Shown: in pieces, positions 37,211-44,559 of the stretch
Position numbering within the stretch: position 1 is the stretch's first letter
Layout of the letters: every line of letters starts with the position of its first letter
Origin: Alphaproteobacteria bacterium
Lineage (GTDB): Bacteria > Pseudomonadota > Alphaproteobacteria > Micropepsales > Micropepsaceae
Reading direction: 5' to 3'
Assembly: GCA_019241645.1 (NCBI GenBank)
Contig: JAFAWQ010000035.1
Location: forward strand, 55,922 to 119,921
Length of the DNA: 64,000 nucleotides
Position numbers and translations under genes: made by a program
Notes under the pieces: generated by a model
Told to the model about the DNA's origin: nothing
The model's database searches: none
The model's input: only the letters and a program-made list of their open reading frames with translations

Positions 37211-37915
37211 CTAGGAGTGGGCGCGCCAATGCTGCCCGCCGGTCCTGTCAACTTCGACCGGCTTGTTATCCTGAACCGCGGGGAAGAATTTCCAGGCGGC
37301 TACGCAATCCAGCGTCGCCTTGTCGAGATCGGCGTCGCCGGTCGACTGCGTCAGCTTGATATCCTTGGTGCTGCCGTCCGTTCCAATCCTGTAGGAAAAG
37401 CTGGCGTCGCCATTTAGCTTTCTGCGCACGGCGGACTCCGGCCAGTTCTGGCAGCTGTGCGGTTGGCCGTTGCTGCTGGCGGGCGAAAAGCCGTCTTCAT
37501 GAATTTGCGGGACCACATAGTAGGCCATCACCCAGCGCACTTCGGCTGCTTTGCCATTCACGATGACGGGCTTGAACGGATGTCTGTTCGCACAGCGAAC
37601 GAGTGCTTTGTCGAGATCCTGGTCTCCGCTGGAACGCGACAGTTGCGCATCGTGCAACCTGGCATCGAGCCCAACCCGTACAACAAGCACCGGTATCGTC
37701 TTGCCCTGAAGCGTCTCCAGACCGTTGGGCATCAAAGAGACGCAGCTGCGCTCGCTGGCGATGGCCTGCTGTCCGGTTGCCGTCGGGCTCGCGGTGGGCG
37801 TGGCTTGTTGTGCATGAAGGGGCAGGGCAACGGCGGTAACAAAACCGGCCAAGCCTGCGAGCGTGCGTGTCGAACGCGGGGTCCGTTGGCCATTGTTGCC
37901 CCAAATGCGCTGCAT
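37211..37915 (-). CDS. Periplasmic protein with two TonB_C-like domains
   Basis: A 234-residue protein from the ATG at 37915, with a signal-like segment (TLAGLAGFVTAVALPLHAQ). It has two copies of a TonB C-terminal-like domain: SFRV-type strand VLVVRVGLDARLHDAQLSRSSGDQDLDKALVRC (first, read in parts), and YRIGTDGSTKDIKLTQSTGDADLDKATLDC (second). The repeated signature is SSGDxDLDKAxxxC. Unlike true TonB it lacks a Pro-rich spacer and an obvious membrane anchor. Function is unknown; an energy-transducer link is only structural. It lies between intact tRNA-Glu and its remnant and reads back toward the intact tRNA. Confidence 0.75.
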   Translation of the reverse strand: MQRIWGNNGQRTPRSTRTLAGLAGFVTAVALPLHAQQATPTASPTATGQQAIASERSCVSLMPNGLETLQGKTIPVLVVRVGLDARLHDAQLSRSSGDQDLDKALVRCANRHPFKPVIVNGKAAEVRWVMAYYVVPQIHEDGFSPASSNGQPHSCQNWPESAVRRKLNGDASFSYRIGTDGSTKDIKLTQSTGDADLDKATLDCVAAWKFFPAVQDNKPVEVDRTGGQHWRAHS

Positions 37916-37931
37916 CGTTTTCAGCCTCTGT

Positions 37932-38000
37932 TTCGTGCCACGGTTAGGACTCAGGATTTTCAATCTTGCAAGAGGGGTTCGGCTGCCATTTGGCGCCCCA
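37932..38000 (+). pseudogene. Degenerate tRNA-Glu remnant (3' two-thirds)
   Basis: Positions 37941-37983 match 37098-37140 of tRNA-Glu in 41 of 43 bases, including the TTC anticodon. Similarity tails off to a decayed T-arm and GGCGC-CCCA end. The 5' acceptor strand is missing, so it cannot fold as a functional tRNA. It resembles an attachment-site duplicate. Confidence 0.85.
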
Positions 38001-38022
38001 CGACCGATCACCGCGTCAAAAG

Positions 38023-38045
38023 AAAGGGCCCCGAAGGGCCCCTTC
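38023..38045 (-). terminator. Terminator hairpin for the minus-strand HExxE protein gene
   Basis: GGGCCC (38026-38031) pairs with GGGCCC (38036-38041) around CGAA, with A-T extensions and one bulged base. On the minus strand it is followed by TTTCTTTT. Confidence 0.6.
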
Positions 38046-38068
38046 TCTCAGGCGATACAGGCACCTGC

Positions 38069-39196
38069 CTACTGCCCCGGGCAGACACTTTGCTCAAGCT
38101 GGTTGAAGCTCAGCAGCTTGTTGACGGACGTGTTTCTCGGCGCTCCGAAATAGCCGAGGTACACGAGATCCTGCAGGTCGTAGTTAAATCCGTGGGCCAG
38201 ATAATGGATCGAGCCATAGTTCGCTTTGCCCACCAGCGGATCGCCGTTTTCCAGAATGCTGTTGTCGGTGCAGCCCACGCGGTTGTCGATGAACGGATCG
38301 TCCATCCATTCGCCGATTTCATGCGAGGCGGCGGAAACGTCCTGCGAGAACGAGCCCGATTCGGTGATAAAGGTCGTATAGCCGTAGGTCTGGCCGCCGG
38401 GCTGGGCGTGCGTGGCGCTGTGATAGCCGCCAATGCAGCAGCCCCCCGAGGTCAGGAAGACGTTGTGCGTGACGAAGAACACAAACTTGTCCGGCGTGAT
38501 TTCGCTGTGGGTCGAGATATAGCCGGTGATCTTGCTGTCCATGGCGCCGAATCCGTAGGTGCCGACCAACTGCGCGCCGAACGGATTGGTCTCGACGACG
38601 CCCTGACCCGCTCCAACGGAAATGTTCAGGGGCGCGAGGACGGTTGGGCTGCCGAGAACCACATGATAGTTCGTGTTCCCCTTCTTGACTCTCTTCTTGT
38701 AGAAATTGCCGCGCTGATACGCGTCGATGTATTGCGTGTTGCCGAGATCGACGCCGCCAGATTTGAAGTCAATATCGGATGTGAGCAGCGGTGAAGTCTG
38801 GAAATTCTGCATCACCGTCTCGCCGTCGGAATACTGGTCGACCGTTGGGTCGAATTTCTGATTCCCGAATAACGTGTAGGTCATGATCACCGGCACGATC
38901 TGAAACGGAATCGTGGTGGTGGCATTATTTCTGGTGGGATCCGGACCGATCATGGTGAAGGTCCGCCTGGTGCCATGCAGATCGACGAAGCTGCCGTTCC
39001 ACTGCGAGATCTGCGCCGCGGGTTTGCGCAGTCTTACGATCTTGTCGGTGGCGGCGTGCCCTGGCGCGTTGGCGGGAATGACGCCGAACAGAGGCTTGGC
39101 CACCCCTTGGTTGGCCTGATCGGCCGACGCGGAAAAAGCGGTCAATGCCGCCACAGAGGTCGCCAGCATGGCGAGCGAGGCCAGACGTATTCTCAT
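38069..39196 (-). CDS. Secreted protein with an HExxE motif (possible metalloprotein)
   Basis: A 375-residue protein. The signal peptide is RLASLAMLATSVAALTAFSASA and the start at 39196 is preceded by GAGGAG. The notable segment is AASHEIGEWMDDPFIDN (about residue 280), an HExxE-W-x-DDP pattern like the helix of some zinc-binding and EXORDIUM-type proteins. Before it lies a cysteine pair, SGGCCIGGYH, and the C-terminus has NYDLQDLVYLGYFGAPR. No family is certain; peptidase activity is only a suggestion because the canonical HExxH is absent. It has its own terminator and is divergent from the YciI gene. Confidence 0.7.
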   Translation of the reverse strand: MRIRLASLAMLATSVAALTAFSASADQANQGVAKPLFGVIPANAPGHAATDKIVRLRKPAAQISQWNGSFVDLHGTRRTFTMIGPDPTRNNATTTIPFQIVPVIMTYTLFGNQKFDPTVDQYSDGETVMQNFQTSPLLTSDIDFKSGGVDLGNTQYIDAYQRGNFYKKRVKKGNTNYHVVLGSPTVLAPLNISVGAGQGVVETNPFGAQLVGTYGFGAMDSKITGYISTHSEITPDKFVFFVTHNVFLTSGGCCIGGYHSATHAQPGGQTYGYTTFITESGSFSQDVSAASHEIGEWMDDPFIDNRVGCTDNSILENGDPLVGKANYGSIHYLAHGFNYDLQDLVYLGYFGAPRNTSVNKLLSFNQLEQSVCPGQ

Positions 39197-39372
39197 GCGA
39201 GATCTCCTCAAATTGGTGGTGGCCAGCCCCGAAGCCAGCGGATGGAGAGAATCCATCTGCCCCGGCAAACTACCCGGAATCATGATGATTTGCGAGCGAC
39301 AAAAGTCTTTTTGCGATTGAGACTTGGTTTTAACAAGCGGTACAATTGTAGTGGTCATGCCGGGAGACGAAG

Positions 39373-39732
39373 ATGCGTGTGATGGTGTTGGTCAAGGCGA
39401 CGGAAGACAGTGAGAAGGGAATTCTCCCCGCGACCGAGCTGTTCGAGGCGATGGACAAATTCAATCAGGAGCTGACCAAGGCGGGGATCATGCGCATGGG
39501 GGAGGGGCTCAAGCCGTCCTCGCAGGGCAAGCGCGTTGCCTTCGATGGTTCCAACCGTACACTCATTGACGGGCCCTTCGCCGCGACGCGCGAGCTGGTT
39601 GCCGGCTTCTGGCTGTGGGAGGTCAAGGACATGGACGAGGCTGTTGCCTGGATGAAGCGCTGCCCCAATCCCATGCCAGGACCGAGCGAGATCGAAATCC
39701 GCCCGCTCTACGAGATGTCGGATTTCCAATAA
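39373..39732 (+). CDS. YciI/DGPF-domain protein
   Basis: A 119-residue protein with the YCII-related (DGPF) fold. Signatures are MRVMVLVKATEDSE at the N-terminus, FNQELTKAGIM, the DGPFAATRELVAGFWLWEVKDMDEAVAWMKRCP segment (the DGPF motif is at residues 70-73), and IEIRPL at the end. These proteins are dimeric, often beside ECF sigma factors, and of uncertain enzymatic role; no sigma factor is adjacent here. It has a good ribosome site (GGGAGACGAAG). It is followed at 120 bp by the LOG protein. Confidence 0.88.
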   Translation: MRVMVLVKATEDSEKGILPATELFEAMDKFNQELTKAGIMRMGEGLKPSSQGKRVAFDGSNRTLIDGPFAATRELVAGFWLWEVKDMDEAVAWMKRCPNPMPGPSEIEIRPLYEMSDFQ

Positions 39733-39852
39733 GCGCCTCATGGTCGTCCGGAGCGCCAGCGGTTTCGCTGAGCGCAATCCATTTCCATAGTGGCGAGCGT
39801 TTTGCCATGGTTCCTTGCGACGTCTATCCATCCGCTTCCGATCAAGGCGCCG

Positions 39853-40686
39853 ATGACCAAAGACAATCACGCCCAGAAGAATTCGCCTGCCTATCGCCTC
39901 GCGGCATTGGATCCCGATTTCCTGCTCGGCGACAGCATGCGCGGCGTCCGCCTGCATCTGGAGTATCAGAAGGTCGAGGAGATCTTGCGCGCCTGGACGG
40001 TGCGCTCCACCATCGTGGTGTTCGGCAGCGCGCGCGTGCTGCCACATGGCGCCGCGGACGAAGCGGCGTCGACCGCGCCGCTGCCGCCGCGCGCCGAACC
40101 GCGGCCGGGTAGCCGCGCGGCCTTCTGGTACGAACAGGCGCGACTTTTTGGCCGTATCGCGTCGGAGCGCGGGGGCGCGCTCAGGATCAACGGCGGCGTT
40201 CGGGATAACGTGATCGCAACCGGTGGCGGGCCGGGTATCATGGAAGCCGCCAATCGCGGCGCCACGGAAGCCGGCGCGCCGAGCATCGGCTTCAATGTCG
40301 GCTTGCCGCATGAGCAGGAACCGAACGCCTACAGTACGCCGGAGCTGACATTTCAGTTTCACTATTTCGCGGTGCGCAAGTTCCACCTGGCTATGCGCGC
40401 CAACGCGCTCGTTATTTTTCCCGGCGGATTCGGAACGCTGGACGAGCTGTTCGAACTGCTGACACTTATGCAGACAATGAAGATGCACCGCATTCCTGTC
40501 GTGCTCTTCGACCAGGGTTACTGGAGCAAGGTGGTGAACTTCGATTATCTGGCCGAGGAGAAGATGATTGCTCGGAGTGATCTGCAGATGTTTTGCTTTG
40601 CCGAAGACGCCGAGAGCGCATGGGCGGAGCTTGTGCGGCTCGGCCTTAGGACCGGTCCGCGCGCGCCGGGATTCCCATCGGTGTAG
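39853..40686 (+). CDS. LOG-family protein (cytokinin-activating-like nucleoside 5'-monophosphate phosphoribohydrolase)
   Basis: A 277-residue protein, once called lysine-decarboxylase-like. It has the two hallmark motifs: GGGPGIMEAANRGA (about 131-144) and FPGGFGTLDELFE (about 185-197). LOG proteins split the N-glycosidic bond of nucleoside monophosphates. The start at 39853 has AAGG upstream; 39790 is a longer, weaker choice. The N-terminal 70 residues, with an Ala/Pro-rich insert (ADEAASTAPLPPRAEPRPG), are longer than in the small LOG type and fit the larger bacterial subgroup. A palindromic repeat follows. Confidence 0.88.
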   Translation: MTKDNHAQKNSPAYRLAALDPDFLLGDSMRGVRLHLEYQKVEEILRAWTVRSTIVVFGSARVLPHGAADEAASTAPLPPRAEPRPGSRAAFWYEQARLFGRIASERGGALRINGGVRDNVIATGGGPGIMEAANRGATEAGAPSIGFNVGLPHEQEPNAYSTPELTFQFHYFAVRKFHLAMRANALVIFPGGFGTLDELFELLTLMQTMKMHRIPVVLFDQGYWSKVVNFDYLAEEKMIARSDLQMFCFAEDAESAWAELVRLGLRTGPRAPGFPSV

Positions 40687-40711
40687 TGCGTTGTCGAAGT
40701 TGGACGGTTGT

Positions 40712-40738
40712 ACCCTCCCCCGGTAAACGGGGGAGGGT
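40712..40738. repeat. GC-rich palindrome (dispersed intergenic repeat, copy 2)
   Basis: ACCCTCCCCC (40712-40721) pairs with GGGGGAGGGT (40729-40738) around a 7-base centre. It lies between convergent genes and shares its core with the 36976-37007 palindrome. Confidence 0.65.
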
Positions 40739-40751
40739 TGGGCATTATATT

Positions 40752-41222
40752 CTACCGATCGTTCGGCGGTGGCCCTTGATCGTCAGGCGGACCCTGGTCG
40801 TCCGGTCCCATATCATCGCCGGCGCCTGGTGGCGGACCCTGATCGTCAGCGCCCGGCGGCGGGCCGGAACCCTGTTCCATCATCTGCTGCTGCCGCGCGC
40901 ATTTGCGCGGATGCTTGGCGCACCAGCGCGGGCCGTGCGGCCGCCGGCCCGGAGAGGCTCCATCATCGCCAGGCGGCGGGCTGTAAGCCTCTCCACCGGA
41001 TTGCGCTCCCCCGGACATACCGGGCGGCGGACCTTCCTCGCCGGCACCAGGCGGAGGGCCCCCTTCGTCGCCTCCGGGCGGTGGCCCGTACGCAGGAGGG
41101 GGTGGACCATGAGGGCCCGGCGGGCCGTAGCCAGGGCCATACGGCCCATCCGGATAATAGACGCAGGCGGAGAGCAAAACGGCCGATCCCAGGATGGCGG
41201 CCGGCGCAAGCCGTAGGCGCAT
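40752..41222 (-). CDS. Pro/Gly-rich low-complexity lipoprotein
   Basis: A 156-residue protein beginning with a lipoprotein signal (RLAPAAILGSAVLLSAC; lipobox LLSAC, Cys20). The mature chain is dominated by GPPPG/DDQGPP repeats: a YGPPG cluster first, then GGPPPGAGEEGPPPG, and a C-terminal run of DDQGPP units. A short basic island with two cysteines (WCAKHPRKCARQQ) breaks the pattern. It is probably tethered to a membrane and disordered. It was possibly expanded by slippage, since the DNA shows tandem GGCGG-type repeats. It is divergent from kynU. Confidence 0.78.
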   Translation of the reverse strand: MRLRLAPAAILGSAVLLSACVYYPDGPYGPGYGPPGPHGPPPPAYGPPPGGDEGGPPPGAGEEGPPPGMSGGAQSGGEAYSPPPGDDGASPGRRPHGPRWCAKHPRKCARQQQMMEQGSGPPPGADDQGPPPGAGDDMGPDDQGPPDDQGPPPNDR

Positions 41223-41363
41223 GGAAGACCTCATAAAGCAGGTTACCCGTCCAATATACGAGAACGCGAGAGCCAATGCTTTGGTGGCAACAGGTTTTCG
41301 CGATGACGAATTCGCAATCTGCCTGGCTTGACCGGGCCGCAGGCGGAGGGCTGTTGTGAAGGC

Positions 41364-42596
41364 ATGCTTGCCCGGGATGACTGCCTGAAGCTGGACGCCG
41401 ATGATCCGCTGGCCTTCGCGCGGACGCGGTTTCGCCTGCCGGAGGGGATCATCTATCTCGACGGCAATTCGCTGGGCACTCTGCCCGTGACGACTGCGGC
41501 GCGGCTGGCGGCTGTGATCGAAGGGGAGTGGGGACGCGGGCTCATCCAGAGCTGGAACAAGGCGGACTGGATCGGCCTGCCGTCGCGGGTGGCGAAACGC
41601 ATCGCACCGTTGATCGGCGCTGGCGAGGACGAGGTGATCGCTGCGGACTCCACCTCCGTCAATCTGTTCAAGCTGGCATCGGCCGCGCTCAAACATCAGG
41701 CGCCGCGGCGCGTGATCCTTACCGAGCGAGAGAACTTCCCAACCGACCAGTATGTGCTGCAGGGGCTGGAGGCGCTGTTCGATGGCGCGATCAAGTTGAA
41801 GACATTGCCGCGCGAGGCCCTGCTCTCATCGCTGGACGATTCCGTTGCGCTGCTGGCACTGACGCACACGGACTATAAGACCGGCGCGATCCACGACATG
41901 GCGGCTATAAGCGCCGCGGCTCGCAAGGTCGGCGCGCTGACGCTCTGGGATCTGAGCCACAGCGCGGGTGCGATGGAACTGGCGCTAAATCGCGACGGTG
42001 CCGATCTCGCCATTGGCTGCGGCTACAAATATCTGAATGGCGGGCCCGGCGCGCCGGCGTACCTCTCTGTCGCGCGGCATCTGCAGGACAAGCTGGTGCA
42101 GCCTTTGAGCGGCTGGATGGGACATGCTGCGCCCTTCGATTTCTCCGACCGCTATCGTCCCGCGGACGGAATGCTCCGCTTCCTCTCTGGCACCCCGGTC
42201 GTTCTGGGCATGGCGGCGCTGGACGAGGGATTGAAGACGTTCGATGGCGTCTCCATGCGCGAGGTGCAGGCGAAGGCGAGCGCACTGGGCGATTTGTTCC
42301 TGTCGCTGGTCGAGGCGCAATGCGATGGTGAATTCGAGATTGCCTGTTCGCGTGATGGTACAAGGCGCGGCAGCCAGGTTTCACTACGGCATCCCGACGG
42401 TTACGCCATCATGCAGGCGTTGATTGAAGGCGGTGTGATCGGCGATTTTCGTAGCCCCGATGTGATGCGCTTCGGCTTTGCGCCTCTGTATACGCGCTAT
42501 GTGGACGTGTTTGACGCTGTGGAAAAGCTCGCTGGTATCATGGAGCGCGGCCTCTGGCGCGAGCAACGCTTTTCCATCCGCGCCGCGGTGACGTGA
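41364..42596 (+). CDS. kynU: Kynureninase
   Basis: A PLP enzyme that cleaves L-kynurenine to anthranilate and alanine, in tryptophan breakdown. 410 residues. Family motifs are LDGNSLGTLP near residue 35, SVNLFKLASAAL, the WDLSHSAGAM aspartate that binds the PLP ring, and the Schiff-base lysine in GCGYKYLNGGPGAPAYL. C-terminal SQVSLRHPDGYAIMQALI follows. I chose the ATG at 41364; 41328 is possible. No other kyn genes (kynA, kynB) are in the window, so the pathway partners must lie elsewhere. It is divergent from the lipoprotein gene. Confidence 0.92.
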   Translation: MLARDDCLKLDADDPLAFARTRFRLPEGIIYLDGNSLGTLPVTTAARLAAVIEGEWGRGLIQSWNKADWIGLPSRVAKRIAPLIGAGEDEVIAADSTSVNLFKLASAALKHQAPRRVILTERENFPTDQYVLQGLEALFDGAIKLKTLPREALLSSLDDSVALLALTHTDYKTGAIHDMAAISAAARKVGALTLWDLSHSAGAMELALNRDGADLAIGCGYKYLNGGPGAPAYLSVARHLQDKLVQPLSGWMGHAAPFDFSDRYRPADGMLRFLSGTPVVLGMAALDEGLKTFDGVSMREVQAKASALGDLFLSLVEAQCDGEFEIACSRDGTRRGSQVSLRHPDGYAIMQALIEGGVIGDFRSPDVMRFGFAPLYTRYVDVFDAVEKLAGIMERGLWREQRFSIRAAVT

Positions 42597-42634
42597 CCGT
42601 CAAAGGTTCCTGTGTTTTCAAAAATTCACTTCTA

Positions 42635-42723
42635 TTCGTCATCGCCCGCTTCATGCGGGCGACCCAATTTTAAATGGGCACCCGGATCGCGCGAAGTAAA
42701 GCGCGCGACCGGGTGATGACGAA
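42635..42723. repeat. Branched inverted-repeat element (multi-arm)
   Basis: The outer arms TTCGTCATCGCCCG (42635-42648) and CGGGTGATGACGAA (42710-42723) pair with one wobble. Inside are three hairpins: CGCCCGC/GCGGGCG around 42644-42662, CCCA/TGGG around 42663-42678, and CCCGG..CGCGCG../CGCGCGACCGGG at 42681-42713. It resembles the intergenic repeats common in alphaproteobacterial genomes. Confidence 0.6.
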
Positions 42724-42753
42724 AATTGTATTTTCAATGCAGGCGAGCGCTGG

Positions 42754-44547
42754 CTAATGCTGGTACGCGCCGATGTTGATCTTGCCGCGGCTGACGCGGC
42801 GATAGCCGGCGAAATCGTACTTGCCGGTTATGCCCGCGCCGAGCACGGCACCGGCATTTCGCGCTGGCGATGATGCGCCGATATCGAGATCAGGCGGCTC
42901 GCCCAAGCTCACAAATTCCGGATCGGCAAACAGCCCGTGCGAGTCCAGCCCGGTGGCGTCGCGATAGATGTCAAAGCCACGATAGGTCTTCTTCTGCCAC
43001 GTCCATTCGCCTTTATCCGCCCCGTCGGGTGAGAAATACAAATTGTAGTCGAGCGCCGCCGGATCGGGACTGCTGTCGGTGAAATCGTTGACGAACAGGT
43101 TCTGCGGCCCGGCGTAGAGGATGTTGTTCTCAAACACATTGTTCGTGGCATTGAACTGAATCTGGAACTCGCCGCTGCCGGTTTTCTTCGTGTCGTTGGC
43201 ATAGAGCGTGTTGTTGACGATCACACAATGGTCGGTGCCGCCGCGCTTGGCCGCGTAGCCGCCGATGGAGATGCCGGCGCTGTTGCCCTCGTAAACGATA
43301 TTGTTCCGCGCAGTAACGAAGCTGGAGGTGCGGCCTTGATGCTCGCTCGCCAGCTCGATTCCCAGATCGACATGATGGATCAGGTTCTGCTCGACGATGA
43401 TGTTGGTGCCGCCATCGATATAGATCCCATCGGCCGCATACTGCTTGCCGTAATCCGGGTTGCCGTAGGAGGTGATGTTGTAGACGATGTTGCCGCGGAT
43501 GACTCCGTCGCGCGCCTGATCGTATGTCGGATCTGGCGAGACCTTCTCGAAACCGATGGCGCCGATCCCGATATTGTCGTCGTCGTGCACGAGATTGTTC
43601 AGTACGGCGAAGTTCTTCACGTTGCCGTTGAGCGACAGCGTCTCGCTGCAGCCGGTGTGCAGATCGGACAGCTCATTGCCGGCGATGGCGATTTCCTCGA
43701 TTGCGGCCGGCGCCCTGCTGCCGTACACCGTCAGCCCGAATGCGTTGGAGCCGCACTGGTTCGGATTCGTCTTGGCCGTCGTGGCGATGTCATGGATGCG
43801 GTTGTTGACGATCTGCAATTCCTTGCCGGCGCCGAAGACGTAGACGCCAATAGGCACCTTGTTGCGACTGTTGGTCTGATAGTTGCGCAGTTCGAAGCCG
43901 CTGACGATAAGGTTGCTGACATTGTCGAAAGTAAACAGCCCCCATTGCCCGCCGGGGATATCCAGGCCTGTTCCATCCAGCACGGCGGTCTCGCCGGGGT
44001 AATTCTGGAAGGTTATAAAACCCTGCGCGGCATTGCCGGAGCGGTGCAGCTGCACATGCTCATTGTAGGCGCCCTGCCGCACCAGCACGGTATCGCCAGC
44101 CGAAGCGGTATCGGCCGCGTGCTGAATGGTGGCCCACGGCGCATCGATGCTGCCTGATGCGTGATCATCGCCGTCCGGCGCAACATAGTAGGTTGAGCCG
44201 GCCGGAGCTTGCGGCAACAGCGTCACGGCGGCAGTAGCACTCGCGGCGGGATCGGCTTTGGCGACGGCCGTCACAGTGACAAGGGCAGGCGAGGGCAGTT
44301 TTGCAGGCGGCGTGTAAAGTCCAGATGCTGTGATCGTTCCGTAGGCGCTGTTACCGCCGATGGCATTGTCAACCTCCCAGATCACATCGGTGTTGCCATT
44401 CCCGGAAACCTGCGCGGTGAATTGCAGCGTGTTCGGCGCAACCAGTTGCGTATAGCCGGGCGAAATCGAAACGGTCACCGCCGCATGAGTCGTACCGGCA
44501 ATCGACACAACGCCGAGAAGTATAAGACAAGACACCTTGCCGATCAT
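42754..44547 (-). CDS. Exported right-handed beta-helix protein with N-terminal Ig-like domain
   Basis: A 597-residue protein. The signal peptide is MIGKVSCLILLGVVSIAGTTHA. An Ig-like (BIG2-type) domain follows (about 24-110, with DVIWEVDN and GTITASGLYTPP). The choice-of-anchor/pectate-lyase-like start is YYVAPDGDDHASGSIDAPWATIQHA at about 138-162. A beta-helix with NosD/parallel-helix spacing (VSNLIVSGFELRN, ILYAGPQNLFV) follows. It ends with KINIGAYQH, a typical tail of this family. Polysaccharide binding or lyase activity is plausible; catalytic residues cannot be placed. It is probably in one transcript with dipZ, which lies upstream by 12 bp. Confidence 0.82.
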   Translation of the reverse strand: MIGKVSCLILLGVVSIAGTTHAAVTVSISPGYTQLVAPNTLQFTAQVSGNGNTDVIWEVDNAIGGNSAYGTITASGLYTPPAKLPSPALVTVTAVAKADPAASATAAVTLLPQAPAGSTYYVAPDGDDHASGSIDAPWATIQHAADTASAGDTVLVRQGAYNEHVQLHRSGNAAQGFITFQNYPGETAVLDGTGLDIPGGQWGLFTFDNVSNLIVSGFELRNYQTNSRNKVPIGVYVFGAGKELQIVNNRIHDIATTAKTNPNQCGSNAFGLTVYGSRAPAAIEEIAIAGNELSDLHTGCSETLSLNGNVKNFAVLNNLVHDDDNIGIGAIGFEKVSPDPTYDQARDGVIRGNIVYNITSYGNPDYGKQYAADGIYIDGGTNIIVEQNLIHHVDLGIELASEHQGRTSSFVTARNNIVYEGNSAGISIGGYAAKRGGTDHCVIVNNTLYANDTKKTGSGEFQIQFNATNNVFENNILYAGPQNLFVNDFTDSSPDPAALDYNLYFSPDGADKGEWTWQKKTYRGFDIYRDATGLDSHGLFADPEFVSLGEPPDLDIGASSPARNAGAVLGAGITGKYDFAGYRRVSRGKINIGAYQH

Positions 44548-44559
44548 TGCGATTCGCCC

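Noticed and set aside
37457..38794. Long plus-strand open frame antisense to the double TonB_C and HExxE genes
   Set aside because: Composition typical of GC-rich antisense shadow; both opposite-strand genes have signal peptides, ribosome sites and terminators.
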